A program made the translations under genes and the position numbers. The notes beneath the pieces are model-generated. The model had not been told where the DNA came from, did not search any database, and was given only the letters and a program-made list of their open reading frames with translations. Shown one piece after another: positions 8,601 to 17,238 of a stretch of 64,000 bases of DNA (within the stretch, counting starts at the first letter, position 1; the number at the start of each line of letters is the position of its first letter). Source of the DNA: Propionibacteriaceae bacterium AM104-82 (lineage in GTDB: Bacteria > Actinomycetota > Actinomycetes > Propionibacteriales > Propionibacteriaceae); the NCBI GenBank assembly GCA_027658995.1, contig JAQDQK010000018.1:9200-73199 (forward strand), in the 5' to 3' direction.

Positions 8601-9341
8601 TCAGCGCGACGGCGCCAACACCCGGTAACGCGTCCGCACGACGCCACGGTCGGTCGCGACGTCGAGCAGTTCCAGCAGGATCGGCGACTCGTCCTCGCCC
8701 AGTTCCGGCCCGTCCATGATGGTCGGCGCGCCAAGACCGCCGATCAGGCCCGGCAGCGTGACGACGTCGAGGACGTCCACGAGGCCCTCGCGCAGCAGAG
8801 TCGCGTTGAGCGTGCCGCCGGAGTCGGCGACGACAAGGTCCAGGCCGAGGTGGGCGCGAAGTTTCCTCAGGCCCTCGCGGAGGTCGACCCGTTCGTGACC
8901 GGCGAGGAGGTAGCCGACCCCCAGATCGATCAGGCGCTGCAGGTAGCCGGGAGGCGTCGCCTCGCACACGAGCACCAGCAGGCGCACGCCGTCCATCGCG
9001 GTGAACTGCCAGTCGACCCGGCCGCGGCTGTCGGCAATGACGTACCACCGGTCGGACCCGGAGGTGGCGGGCGGATGATCCATCAGCAGGTCCGCGACGG
9101 GCAGCCTCGGGGCCGGCCAATCGGGTGCCGGGGCGTCGACGTCGACGAGTGATCCGCTTCCCTCGAGGATGGCGCGTGCACCGAGTTGCTCGTGCCGGTC
9201 GGTGAAGGCGCCAGGCACGGCCATCGTGCCCCAGCGGCGCCCGACCCGGTCGTCCATCAGGCGTTGCGAGCGGCCGAGCGAGATCCGCCCATCGACGCTC
9301 GCCGTCGTCGTCAGCACCACCCGCGGGAGTTCGGCGTCCAT
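8601..9341 (-). CDS. RibD C-terminal / dihydrofolate-reductase-fold protein
   Basis: A 246-residue protein of the RibD C-terminal-domain (DHFR-like) superfamily. The N-terminus PRVVLTTTASVDGRISLG is the family signature, followed by a nucleotide-binding segment (LDLVVADSGGTLNATLLREGLVD) and a C-terminal beta hairpin. It lacks the RibD deaminase domain, so a direct riboflavin role is uncertain; many such proteins are NADPH-dependent reductases of unknown substrate. I start at ATG 9341, immediately before the conserved strand. The gene diverges from the methyltransferase with a 45-base gap. Confidence 0.82.
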   Translation of the reverse strand: MDAELPRVVLTTTASVDGRISLGRSQRLMDDRVGRRWGTMAVPGAFTDRHEQLGARAILEGSGSLVDVDAPAPDWPAPRLPVADLLMDHPPATSGSDRWYVIADSRGRVDWQFTAMDGVRLLVLVCEATPPGYLQRLIDLGVGYLLAGHERVDLREGLRKLRAHLGLDLVVADSGGTLNATLLREGLVDVLDVVTLPGLIGGLGAPTIMDGPELGEDESPILLELLDVATDRGVVRTRYRVLAPSR

Positions 9342-9386
9342 GGAGCGAGCGTAGTGCTGCGCCGCACCGCGGGTAGCGTGCAAGGC

Positions 9387-10082
9387 ATGACGATCAGCGA
9401 GTACGACGACTTTGCACCCGAGTACGACGCGGCCAACGCCGCCAACCTGCTGAACAACTATTACGAACGCCCGGCGATGCTCGACCTGGTCGGCGATGTG
9501 CAGGGCCGACGCGTCCTGGACGCGGGCTGCGGGTCGGGCCCGCTGTCGGTGCTGCTGCGTGAACGCGGCGCAATCGTCACCGGATTCGACTCCAGCGCCC
9601 GGATGATCGCCATCGCCCGGAAGCGGCTGTTGCCCTATGCCGACCTGCGCGTCCTTGACCTGGGCGAGGCGCTTCCGTACGAGGACGGATCATTCGATGA
9701 CGTCGTCGCCTCCCTCGTGCTGCACTACCTGCGCGACTGGGGCGAGGCCCTCTCCGAACTGCGGCGCGTGCTGCGGCCCGGCGGCCGACTGATCCTGTCG
9801 GTCAACCACCCCATGGTCTTCCCGATGAGCGTCGAGGGCGCCAAGTACTTCCCGATCGCCGAGTTCCCGATGGAGTGCGACTTCGGCGGCACCCAGGCCA
9901 CACTCCAGACGTGGCACCGGCCCCTGCACGCGATGGTCGACGCCTTCCACGAGGCGGGCTTCCGGATCGCCGACATCGCCGAGCCGCCCGTCGCGCCCGA
10001 CACCCCCTCTGAGTTGCTCCCCAACGGCTCGACGCGCTTCGTCTCGTTCATCTTCTTCGTGCTGCAGCCCGAGCAACGCTGA
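9387..10082 (+). CDS. Class I SAM-dependent methyltransferase
   Basis: A 231-residue Rossmann-fold methyltransferase. SAM motif I is VLDAGCGSGPLSVLL, motif II includes VTGFDSSARMIAIAR, and the post-motif LRPGGRLILSVNHP is the usual UbiE/Methyltransf_11 pattern. There is no membrane segment. The substrate is unknown; the gene stands alone, divergent from the RibD-like reductase and convergent with the VOC protein gene. Confidence 0.88.
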   Translation: MTISEYDDFAPEYDAANAANLLNNYYERPAMLDLVGDVQGRRVLDAGCGSGPLSVLLRERGAIVTGFDSSARMIAIARKRLLPYADLRVLDLGEALPYEDGSFDDVVASLVLHYLRDWGEALSELRRVLRPGGRLILSVNHPMVFPMSVEGAKYFPIAEFPMECDFGGTQATLQTWHRPLHAMVDAFHEAGFRIADIAEPPVAPDTPSELLPNGSTRFVSFIFFVLQPEQR

Positions 10083-10090
10083 ACGCGCGA

Positions 10091-10124
10091 CGACGCGACG
10101 GAGGCCGAAACCCCCGCCGCGTCG
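10091..10124. terminator. Stem-loop between convergent genes
   Basis: The arms CGACGCGACGG and CCGCCGCGTCG (11 bp, one mismatch) flank a 12-base loop in the 51-base gap between the methyltransferase and VOC genes, so it could serve both strands. Confidence 0.5.
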
Positions 10125-10133
10125 AGTCGGTTC

Positions 10134-10550
10134 TCAGGAGGCCACGTCGAAGGCCCACATGACGCCGAACTTGTCGAACACCTGCCCGTAGGTCGCACCC
10201 CACGGGGCCGGCTCGAAGGGCATCTGGATGGAGCCGCCCGCGTCGACCAGCTTCTGGATCAGTTCCCTGGCCTTGTCGACGTCGTCGAGCGTGTAGAGGA
10301 GCGAGTAGATGCTGCCCTGCACGACGTAGTCCTCGCCCGGCATGGCGTCGCCGCCGGTGATGGTGCCGCCGTCGAGGTCGAGCCGGGCGTGCGCGACGCT
10401 GTCCGGGTCTGGAGTGAACGGCATGCCCTCCATGGGCGGGAAGTCGCTGTAGGTGATGAGCTGAAGCTCGCCGCCGAAGACCTCGTGGTAGTGCGTGAAG
10501 GCCTCCTTGGCGTTGCCAAGGAATGCGATGTAGGTCGACAGGTTTGCCAT
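10134..10550 (-). CDS. VOC-family (PhnB/glyoxalase-like) protein
   Basis: A 138-residue vicinal-oxygen-chelate protein of the PhnB/3-demethylubiquinone-methyltransferase-like type. It begins STYIAFLGNAKEAFTHYHEVFGG and ends GATYGQVFDKFGVMWAFDV, both typical of the family. It has a good ribosome site (GGGAGA before ATG 10550). Its stop is 34 bases from the divergently conserved position of the AraC gene on the same strand, so the two may be co-transcribed. The substrate is unknown; PhnB-like members often have no demonstrated enzyme activity. Confidence 0.87.
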   Translation of the reverse strand: MANLSTYIAFLGNAKEAFTHYHEVFGGELQLITYSDFPPMEGMPFTPDPDSVAHARLDLDGGTITGGDAMPGEDYVVQGSIYSLLYTLDDVDKARELIQKLVDAGGSIQMPFEPAPWGATYGQVFDKFGVMWAFDVAS

Positions 10551-10584
10551 GATGTTCTCCCTTGTCTGGTAGGTGAGAATGACG

Positions 10585-11484
10585 CTACTCGGCCTCTGCG
10601 GACGGTGCTTGTCCCCAGTTGCGCACTGGTTGTCCCGAGTTGCTCACCTCGACCTCGACCCTGCCGACAAGCGACTCGAAGAAGATCTGCGGCAGGTTGA
10701 TCGTGATCGGTGGGTCGGTCTCGATGAGGTCCCGCAGCGCCAGGGTGAGGACGGTCGGCGCCGCCAGCGGGAACCTGACCGGGGTGCGCTCCAGTTGGCG
10801 CCGGTTCGCGTCCATCTTGAAGTAGGAGCGCAGGCTGCTCGCCCGCGGCACCTCCACGACCATCGCGTAGTAGTCGCCGTCCGGGATGGCGGTGACGTCG
10901 ATCTCGTGGGTGCCGAGCAGCGCGACGCCGAGCAGCGGCTTGCCTTTGACGAGCGGGTCGGGATGCAACGCCACGAACAGCGCGCCCCTCTCGGCGGCGC
11001 CCTCGACCCGCACCGTCAACGCGTGCCGCTGAGGGTGGTCCTCCGCCCGGAACCCTCGGTGCAGCACGACGAGCGGGGCCTCGTCATCCTGGTGGCGCAT
11101 CAGGTGCGCGGCGAGGGAACCGAGGCGGGAGCGGTACGCAGACGGCGCCATGCCGGTGTGCTTCGCGAACGCCCTGGTGTAACTGGACGCCGAGTCGTGC
11201 CCCGCCTCGACCTGCGACCTGGTCACCGAGTGCCCCTCGACGAGGACGTCGATGCCGCGGTCGACGCGGGCCGCGGCGAGGAAGTCGCGCAGCGGGAAGC
11301 CGAGGTGCTCCTTCAGCAGTCGCGACAGGTGGAACCGGCTGAGGTGGGCGTTCTCGGCCAACTCGTCCAGCGAGTCGGCCTCCCCGCGGCGCGCGGCGGC
11401 CAGCAGCGAGTCGACGTCGCTGCGCGGCTCCGGGCGATCCGTGGACGACACGGGGCCAGTATCGCCCCGGCCCTGGTCATTCAC
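10585..11484 (-). CDS. AraC-family transcriptional regulator
   Basis: A 299-residue regulator with the DNA-binding domain at the N-terminus. The two helix-turn-helix units are visible (LDELAENAHLSRFHLSRLLKE and an SASSYTRAFAKHTGMAPSAYR recognition segment at about residues 95-118). The C-terminal half is a small-molecule-binding-like domain (ALFVALHPDPLV, LLGTHEIDVTAIPDGDYYAMVV). It lies upstream of the VOC gene on the same strand and downstream of phosphoketolase by 11 bases. Likely targets are local; the ligand is unknown. Confidence 0.87.
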   Translation of the reverse strand: MNDQGRGDTGPVSSTDRPEPRSDVDSLLAAARRGEADSLDELAENAHLSRFHLSRLLKEHLGFPLRDFLAAARVDRGIDVLVEGHSVTRSQVEAGHDSASSYTRAFAKHTGMAPSAYRSRLGSLAAHLMRHQDDEAPLVVLHRGFRAEDHPQRHALTVRVEGAAERGALFVALHPDPLVKGKPLLGVALLGTHEIDVTAIPDGDYYAMVVEVPRASSLRSYFKMDANRRQLERTPVRFPLAAPTVLTLALRDLIETDPPITINLPQIFFESLVGRVEVEVSNSGQPVRNWGQAPSAEAE

Positions 11485-11495
11485 CGACGGCGCGC

Positions 11496-13976
11496 CTACT
11501 CGTTGTCGCCCCCGGTCGCGGCCACGGCTGCCTGCACCTGGTTCTCGGCGGCCGCGTCACCAGCGTCTGGCCACACCCAGTCGCGGATCTCCGGCGGATC
11601 GTCGCCGTACATCCGGGCGTAGGCCCGCGCGTCGATCCGGCTGTCCTCCATCTCCTGACGGAGCCCCGCATAGCGCGAACTGAGGCCCGGGGTCCGGTCG
11701 ATCACGTCGATCACCAGGTGGAAGCGGTCCAGGTCGTTCAGCATCACCATGTCGAACGGTGTGGTGGTGGTGCCCTCCTCCTTGTACCCGCGCACGTGCA
11801 GGTTCGAGTGCCCGGTGCGGCGGTACGTCAACCGGTGGATCAACCACGGGTAGCCGTGGTAGGCGAAGATGATCGGCTTGTCTGCCGTGAAGTAGGTGTC
11901 GAAGTCGCGGTGCGACAGGCCGTGCGGGTGTTCGTCCTCGTCCTGCAGTCGCATCAGGTCGACGACGTTGACGACCCGCACCTTCAGGTCCGGGATCCGC
12001 CTGCGCAGGATGTCGGCGGCGGCCAGCACCTCGATCGTGGGGATGTCGCCCGCGCAGCCGAGCACCACATCTGGCTCCTCGCCTGCGACCTCGGTTCCCG
12101 CCCAGTCCCAGATGCCGAGGCCTCGGGTGCAGTGCTTGACCGCCTGGTCCATCGTCAACCAGTTGGGGTTCGGCTGCTTGCCCGCCACCACCACGTTGAC
12201 GTACTGCGTGCTGCGCAGGCAGTGGTCGAACGTCGACAGCAGCGTGTTCGCGTCCGGCGGCAGGTAGACCCGGACGATGTCGGCCTTCTTGTTGACGACG
12301 TGGTCGATGAAGCCGGGGTCCTGGTGCGAGAAGCCGTTGTGGTCCTGGCGCCAGACGTGCGAGCTCAGCAGGTAGTTGAGGCTGGCGATGGGGCGGCGCC
12401 ACTCGAGGTGGTCGGTCACCTTCAACCACTTGGCATGCTGGTTCACCATCGAGTCGACGATGTGGATGAACGCCTCATACGACGACATCATCCCGTGCCT
12501 GCCGGTGAGCAGGTAGCCCTCCAGCCAGCCCTGGCACTGGTGCTCGCTGAGCATCTCGACGACCTGGCCGTCGCGCTGCAGGTGCTGGTCGACCTCTGGC
12601 GACTCGTACTCGGCGACCCACTGCTTGCCCGTCTCCTCGTAGACGGCCTGCAACCGGTTCGATGCCGTCTCGTCGGGCCCGAAGATGCGGAAGTTGTCCC
12701 GGTTCCTGGCGACCACGTCGCGCAGCCACTCGCCAAGCACCTTCGTCGCTTCCGAGATGCTGCCGCCGGGGGCGGGCACGTCGACGGCGTAGTCGCGGAA
12801 GTCGGGCAGGTGCAGGTCGCGGCGGATGATGCCGCCGTTGGCCTCTGGGCGTTCGCCCATCCGCAGCCCGACGGGCGGGGTGGTGGCGTCGAGTTCGGCG
12901 ACCGGTGCGCCCGCCTCGTCGAAGAGTTCCTCTGCGTGGTACGACTCGAGCCAGTCGGACAGGTCCTTCAGATGCTTGTCCGTGTCCCGGGCGCTCGCGA
13001 GCGGAACCTGGTGGCTGCGCCACGAGCCTTCCGTCTTCTGCCCGTCGATCTCCTTCGGTCCGGTCCAGCCCTTGGGGGTGCGCAGCACGATCATCGGCCA
13101 GGCGGGGCGCTCCGCGCTCATCTCGCCCTCCTCGGTGGCGACGCGCCTGATCTCGGCGATGTCGTCGAGCACCCCGTCCAGGAGTTGCGCGAACCGACGG
13201 TGGAACGACGCCGGGTCCTCATCGTCGAAGCCCGCGGTGAAGACGTGCGGACGGTGTCCGTAGCCGCGCATCAGGTCGACGAGTTCGTCCTCCGGGATGC
13301 GCGCGAGCACCGTCGGGTTGGCGATCTTGAAGCCGTTGAGGTGCAGCACGGGCAGCACCACCCCGTCGCGGACGGGGTTGAGGAACTTGTTGGAATGCCA
13401 GGACGTGGCGAGCGGGCCGGTCTCCGCCTCGCCGTCGCCCACGACCGCGAACACCAGCAGGTCCGGGTTGTCGAAGGCCGCGCCGTAGGCGTGCGAGAGG
13501 GCGTAGCCCAGTTCGCCGCCCTCGTGGATCGAGCCGGGCACCTCGGGGGCGACGTGAGAGGGGATGCCGCCGGGGAAGGAGAACTGCTTGAAGAGCCGCT
13601 GCAGGCCCTCCGCGTCGCGTCCGACGCCGGGATAGACGTCGCTCCACGTGCCGTCCAGGTAGCTGTTGGCGACCATGCCCGGCCCGCCGTGACCCGGCCC
13701 GGTGACGTACAGGGTCGGCTGGCTGCGCTCGGCGATGACGCGGTTGAGGTGGGCGTAGAGGAAGTTCAGGCCGGGCGTGGTTCCCCAGTGGCCGAGCAGG
13801 CGACGCTTGACGTCGTCGCGCTCGAGGGGGCGCCGCAGCAGCGGGTTGTCGAGCAGATAGATCTGGCCGACCGAGAGGTAGTTCGCGGCCCGCCAGCGCG
13901 CATGGATCCGGTTGAGGTCGGCGTCGGTGAGGTCTGGGGCGCCGGTCTCGGCGCGGGTCTGCCACGTGTGAGTCAT
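11496..13976 (-). CDS. xfp: Xylulose-5-phosphate/fructose-6-phosphate phosphoketolase
   Basis: An 826-residue thiamine-diphosphate enzyme, the full length of the XFP family. It splits xylulose-5-P or fructose-6-P with phosphate into acetyl-P and an aldose phosphate. Visible motifs are TGPGHGGPG, the phosphoketolase signature [14 protein letters not shown], the ThDP motif [11 protein letters not shown], and the N-terminal [17 protein letters not shown]. The start ATG 13976 has AGGAGA six bases before it. No acetate kinase or phosphotransacetylase gene is adjacent; the AraC gene follows closely on the same strand and may be read with it. Confidence 0.97.
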   Translation of the reverse strand: MTHTWQTRAETGAPDLTDADLNRIHARWRAANYLSVGQIYLLDNPLLRRPLERDDVKRRLLGHWGTTPGLNFLYAHLNRVIAERSQPTLYVTGPGHGGPGMVANSYLDGTWSDVYPGVGRDAEGLQRLFKQFSFPGGIPSHVAPEVPGSIHEGGELGYALSHAYGAAFDNPDLLVFAVVGDGEAETGPLATSWHSNKFLNPVRDGVVLPVLHLNGFKIANPTVLARIPEDELVDLMRGYGHRPHVFTAGFDDEDPASFHRRFAQLLDGVLDDIAEIRRVATEEGEMSAERPAWPMIVLRTPKGWTGPKEIDGQKTEGSWRSHQVPLASARDTDKHLKDLSDWLESYHAEELFDEAGAPVAELDATTPPVGLRMGERPEANGGIIRRDLHLPDFRDYAVDVPAPGGSISEATKVLGEWLRDVVARNRDNFRIFGPDETASNRLQAVYEETGKQWVAEYESPEVDQHLQRDGQVVEMLSEHQCQGWLEGYLLTGRHGMMSSYEAFIHIVDSMVNQHAKWLKVTDHLEWRRPIASLNYLLSSHVWRQDHNGFSHQDPGFIDHVVNKKADIVRVYLPPDANTLLSTFDHCLRSTQYVNVVVAGKQPNPNWLTMDQAVKHCTRGLGIWDWAGTEVAGEEPDVVLGCAGDIPTIEVLAAADILRRRIPDLKVRVVNVVDLMRLQDEDEHPHGLSHRDFDTYFTADKPIIFAYHGYPWLIHRLTYRRTGHSNLHVRGYKEEGTTTTPFDMVMLNDLDRFHLVIDVIDRTPGLSSRYAGLRQEMEDSRIDARAYARMYGDDPPEIRDWVWPDAGDAAAENQVQAAVAATGGDNE

Positions 13977-14157
13977 GGGTTCTCCTGTCCGATTCCATCC
14001 AAACACACCCAGGGGTGGCGTGGGCGGGAACGTCTGTGCCGGGCTCTTCCCACCCGCAGCGGGTCGGATCGAGGGCCGTGCGTTCCGCGGTCTTCGAGAC
14101 AGGACGCGACGACGGGCGGAGCATGGGTGGAGGGGTTCCCGTCCTGAGGAGGGTGAC

Positions 14158-14631
14158 ATGGGTGAGAGGGAAGGTGGCACGCGCGCCGGTCGTGTTCCGG
14201 AGTTGCCGTCCGAGGTGTCGCAACGCGTCGGACCGTTCGACCGCTTCGCCGGACTGGCCGCCAGGTTCAGCAGTCGCGCGCTGTTCTTCACGTTCTGCGT
14301 CGTGCTGATCCTGCTGTGGGCGCCGTCGCTGTTCCTCTTCAAGGATGTCGACACCTGGCAGTTGATCATCAACACCGCGACCACGATCATCACGTTCCTG
14401 CTGGTCGCGCTGTTGCAGAACAGCCAGACGCGCAGCGACCAGGCGATCCAGCACAAGCTCAACGCGATCGCGCAGGGGATCGGCGACCTGATGGATCACC
14501 TGGACGCTGGGAGCGAGGGGCAGCGGGACCTGAGCCGTGACCGGGCAGAGCTCAGGGCCGCGGTCGGCCTGGAACTCATCGAGAGCTCCGACCACAACGC
14601 GAAGGACGACCCCTCCTCAGGGGTGAACTGA
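14158..14631 (+). CDS. Low-affinity iron permease family protein
   Basis: A 157-residue membrane protein of the family named after yeast Fet4. The diagnostic core is visible: [18 protein letters not shown], two helices (about residues 42-58 and 66-85) and [26 protein letters not shown], then an amphipathic tail with [12 protein letters not shown]. The ribosome site GAGGAGG lies before ATG 14158. In bacteria the iron-transport role is not proven; these short members have only two helices, so the name should be read as a family label. Confidence 0.87.
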   Translation: MGEREGGTRAGRVPELPSEVSQRVGPFDRFAGLAARFSSRALFFTFCVVLILLWAPSLFLFKDVDTWQLIINTATTIITFLLVALLQNSQTRSDQAIQHKLNAIAQGIGDLMDHLDAGSEGQRDLSRDRAELRAAVGLELIESSDHNAKDDPSSGVN

Positions 14632-14689
14632 CGACATTGCCGCACGTCAGAGGCCGGTAGTGACCGGTGCTCGCCCCTACGGTGACGCC

Positions 14690-15091
14690 ATGGTGATCTT
14701 CTATCGTGGTGCCGGGTGGGCAATGGTCGCGCTGGCGGTGGCCGCGGTCGTCGTGGCGAACCGCCTCATCAACGGAACGTTCGACCTGCTCGACTCCCCG
14801 GTCACCGGCACCGGGTTCGTGCTGGCTGGCATCGCCGTCGTGGCGGGCGGCTGGTACGTCAACATGATCGCCCCGCGGAAGTTCCAGGAACGCCTCGGGC
14901 GCGAGACTGTCGCCCAGGCGATGGGACTGACGCAGGAACAGTTCGAGGCATCGGAGGCGGTCAACCCCGGCCTCGTTGAGGCGTCCGCGCTGCACAAGAC
15001 GCGACGCAACTACAACACGCTGCTGTTCATCCCCATCCAGGTGTGGGGGCTGGCGATGATCGCGCTCGGGGTCTGGTTCCTGATGCGCTGA
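14690..15091 (+). CDS. Hypothetical membrane protein
   Basis: A 133-residue protein with three hydrophobic helices (about residues 5-25, 38-58 and 110-130) and a hydrophilic loop containing a conserved-looking APRKFQERLGRETVAQAMGL segment. I do not recognise the family. It follows the iron-permease-family gene by 58 bases. I chose the ATG at 14690; an in-frame upstream ATG would add ten polar residues without a ribosome site. Confidence 0.6.
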   Translation: MVIFYRGAGWAMVALAVAAVVVANRLINGTFDLLDSPVTGTGFVLAGIAVVAGGWYVNMIAPRKFQERLGRETVAQAMGLTQEQFEASEAVNPGLVEASALHKTRRNYNTLLFIPIQVWGLAMIALGVWFLMR

Positions 15092-15174
15092 GGAGCTGGA
15101 GGCCTGCCTCCGCCGCCGGGGTTGGCTCGCTGTCGAGAGCCCCTTCTCAGCGTCGGATCACGGTCGAGGGGCGC

Positions 15175-15876
15175 TCACTCGGCGTTCTCGAAGACGATGG
15201 GGCCCGGCTTCAGGCCCTCCAGCCAGAGGCGCGTGGTGCGCACGTGGTTCATCGCCAGGAAGCGCGCCGACTCGGGGTCCCTGTTCTTGATGGCCTCGGC
15301 GATGTCGACGTGCGCGGCGTCGCTGATCTGCTTGCGCTCCAGGCCGGCCGCGCCCTCGAAGACCCGGTAGTCCTGACCCCTTCGGCGGATCGCGGCAAGC
15401 AGCTCGGCGATGATCTCGTCTCCCGCGCCCTCGATGATCATCCGGTGGTATTTGGCGTCGAGCGTCTGGGCGCGGTCGGTCGCCGGTTCGGCGGCGAGTT
15501 CCATGGCCATGGCGAGCAACATCTCGCAATCGACGTCTGACATGCGTGCCGCAGACGCGGCGGCCACCTGGCCCTCCAGCACCTCGCGCAGCGGATAGAA
15601 CTCCAGAAAGCGGTCGAGCGGGATGAGGGGGACGATCATCTTGAGCCCGGACATCACATGGGCCGCGTCCATGACGGACACGGCCGAACGGCTGCCTGGC
15701 CGCGCGGTGAGGGCCCCGGCCACCGTCAGCATCTTCTGCGCCTCGCGAAGCGAGCTTCGCGACACGCCGAACCGCTCGCAGAGTTCCGCCTCGCTCGGCA
15801 GCAGTTCGCCGGGCGCCAACTCGCCCGACGCGATCATCCTGGCTAGGCCAAGCCTGGCGGTTTCGACGGCGCTCAT
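15175..15876 (-). CDS. GntR-family (FadR-type) repressor of the adjacent PLP/ABC/thiamine-enzyme operon
   Basis: A 233-residue protein. The winged helix-turn-helix is at about residues 8-70 (LPSEAELCERFGVSRSSLREA), and the C-terminal all-helical FCD ligand domain contains the expected metal-binding pattern (LDAKYHRMIIEGAGDEI, AAHVDIAEAIKNRD, MNHV). ATG 15876 has AAGGGAG before it. The gene is divergent from the operon at 16007. Two copies of the same TTGTC-A-GACAA palindrome lie in the 130-bp gap, so autoregulation and control of the operon are likely (inference). Confidence 0.9.
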   Translation of the reverse strand: MSAVETARLGLARMIASGELAPGELLPSEAELCERFGVSRSSLREAQKMLTVAGALTARPGSRSAVSVMDAAHVMSGLKMIVPLIPLDRFLEFYPLREVLEGQVAAASAARMSDVDCEMLLAMAMELAAEPATDRAQTLDAKYHRMIIEGAGDEIIAELLAAIRRRGQDYRVFEGAAGLERKQISDAAHVDIAEAIKNRDPESARFLAMNHVRTTRLWLEGLKPGPIVFENAE

Positions 15877-15916
15877 CGGGCTCCCTTCAGTTGACATACA
15901 TGATGCCGTACGCGAG

Positions 15917-15929
15917 ATTGTCAGACAAT
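15917..15929. promoter_or_regulatory. GntR operator candidate 1
   Basis: The palindrome ATTGTC-A-GACAAT has perfect 6-bp arms around a single base. It lies 41 bases upstream of the repressor start codon. The 6-1-6 layout is like FadR-family operators. The same core recurs at 15981. Confidence 0.65.
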
Positions 15930-15952
15930 TGGTAACGATTTGATCAATAGTC

Positions 15953-15996
15953 TGGCGATGATGCAGGCAGATCAACATAATTGTCAGACAAGGAGG
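15953..15996 (+). promoter_or_regulatory. Operon promoter with GntR operator candidate 2 and ribosome site
   Basis: CATAAT at 15976-15981 matches the -10 consensus at five of six bases; TGGCGA at 15953 is a poor -35 at 17-bp spacing. The second palindrome TTGTC-A-GACAA (15981-15991) starts on the last base of this -10 and runs into the ribosome site AAGGAGG (15990-15996). A bound repressor would therefore cover the transcription start and block the operon. Predicted from sequence only. Confidence 0.6.
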
Positions 15997-16006
15997 TCTT
16001 GAGTCG

Positions 16007-17212
16007 ATGACGATTTCTTCGCCCGGGTGGTCCGATCCGCAGTTGCGGTGGACGCTCGATCCGTGCGTACGGCACCTGAACCACGGGTCGTTCGGTGCGG
16101 TGCCTGTCGCGGTGCAGGCCGAGCAGAACCGGCTGCGCGCCATCGCGGACTGGAACCCGGTGCGCTGGTTCGCAACTCTCGCCGCCCGGATCGGCGACAC
16201 CCGCGAGGAGATGGCGGAACTGCTGGCGGTCGACCCGGGGCGGATGGTCTTCGTGCTCAACGCCTCCGCGGGCGCGTCGGTCGTCTACCAGTCGCTGATG
16301 GACCGCGGACCGGTCAGCGTCCTGACCACCAACCATGGATACGGAGCCGTGACGATGGGCGCCGAGCGGTTGGCCGAGCGGACCGGTGGGCGGGCAGGCG
16401 TGGTCGACATTCCCCTCAACGCCACCGAGGACGAGGTGATCGGGCTGGTCGGCGAGGCCATGCGTGCCCAGCGGCCGACCCTGCTGGTGATCGACCAGGT
16501 CACCTCTGCGACGGCCCGCGCCTTCCCCGTGGACGAGATCTGCCGCGAGGCGCGGTCGTTGGGCGTGCTCACGCTCGTCGACGGGGCCCATGCGCCCGGC
16601 GTGCTTCCCGATCCGATCTGCCGCGAGGCGGACTACTGGGTCGGCAACCTGCACAAGTTCGCGAGCGCTCCGCGCGGCGCGGCCGTGCTGGTCGCGCGCG
16701 GGTCGGGGCAGGAACTGTTTCCGCTGATCGACTCCTGGGGTTCGCCCCACCCGTTCCCCCAACGGTTCGACCACGGCGGCACATTCGACGCCACGCCATG
16801 GCTGACCGCCCCGTTCGCGTGGCGGCACCTGGGCGAGACCGTTGGCTGGGAGCGGCTCCGTGCCACCTCGGCGGCTCTCCTCGACGAGGGCTGCGCCGTG
16901 GTCGCCAAGTCGCTGGAGGGGCTGGTCGCCGACCCGCTGCCTGACGTGGGCCAACCGGTGGGACCGCTGCGACTCGTGGGGCTTCCCGGCACGCTGGGCG
17001 CCACACATGCGGGCGCCGATGCGCTGCGGGTGCCCTTCAGCGACGCGACAGGGATCGCGATCGCGTTCACCAACTTCGAGGGCCGCGGCTTCCTGCGGCT
17101 GTCGGCCCACGCCTACAACTCGAACCACGACTACCAGTACCTGGCCACGGTGGGAATCCCTCTGCTTCATCGGTGGTCGATCGAACCCGGCGGGGGGACA
17201 CATCAGGCATGA
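16007..17212 (+). CDS. Class-V-fold PLP-dependent enzyme (isopenicillin-N-epimerase-like)
   Basis: A 401-residue fold-type-I enzyme. The N-terminal HLNHGSFGAVP is the hallmark of the CefD/EgtE-like branch of class V. The cofactor-binding Asp192/His195 are in VDGAHAPG, and the Schiff-base lysine is Lys217 in GNLHKFASAPRGAA. Members catalyse epimerisation, C-S lysis or desulfuration of amino acids; the exact reaction cannot be told. It is first in an operon with a MalEFG-type importer and an AceE-like enzyme, which suggests breakdown of an imported amino compound rather than antibiotic synthesis (inference). Confidence 0.85.
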   Translation: MTISSPGWSDPQLRWTLDPCVRHLNHGSFGAVPVAVQAEQNRLRAIADWNPVRWFATLAARIGDTREEMAELLAVDPGRMVFVLNASAGASVVYQSLMDRGPVSVLTTNHGYGAVTMGAERLAERTGGRAGVVDIPLNATEDEVIGLVGEAMRAQRPTLLVIDQVTSATARAFPVDEICREARSLGVLTLVDGAHAPGVLPDPICREADYWVGNLHKFASAPRGAAVLVARGSGQELFPLIDSWGSPHPFPQRFDHGGTFDATPWLTAPFAWRHLGETVGWERLRATSAALLDEGCAVVAKSLEGLVADPLPDVGQPVGPLRLVGLPGTLGATHAGADALRVPFSDATGIAIAFTNFEGRGFLRLSAHAYNSNHDYQYLATVGIPLLHRWSIEPGGGTHQA

Positions 17213-17238
17213 CAGCCAACAAGAATCAAGGAGGATCC

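Noticed and set aside
11718..14147. An 809-codon plus-strand frame opposite the phosphoketolase gene
   Set aside because: It mirrors the codon bias of xfp and has no domain or ribosome site.
14158..14631. Proven iron transporter
   Set aside because: The family name comes from yeast Fet4; this two-helix bacterial member has no iron-related neighbour, so only the family label is kept.
16007..17212. Penicillin or cephalosporin biosynthesis gene cluster
   Set aside because: The isopenicillin-N-epimerase likeness is family-level only; no ACV synthetase, IPNS or other beta-lactam genes are near.
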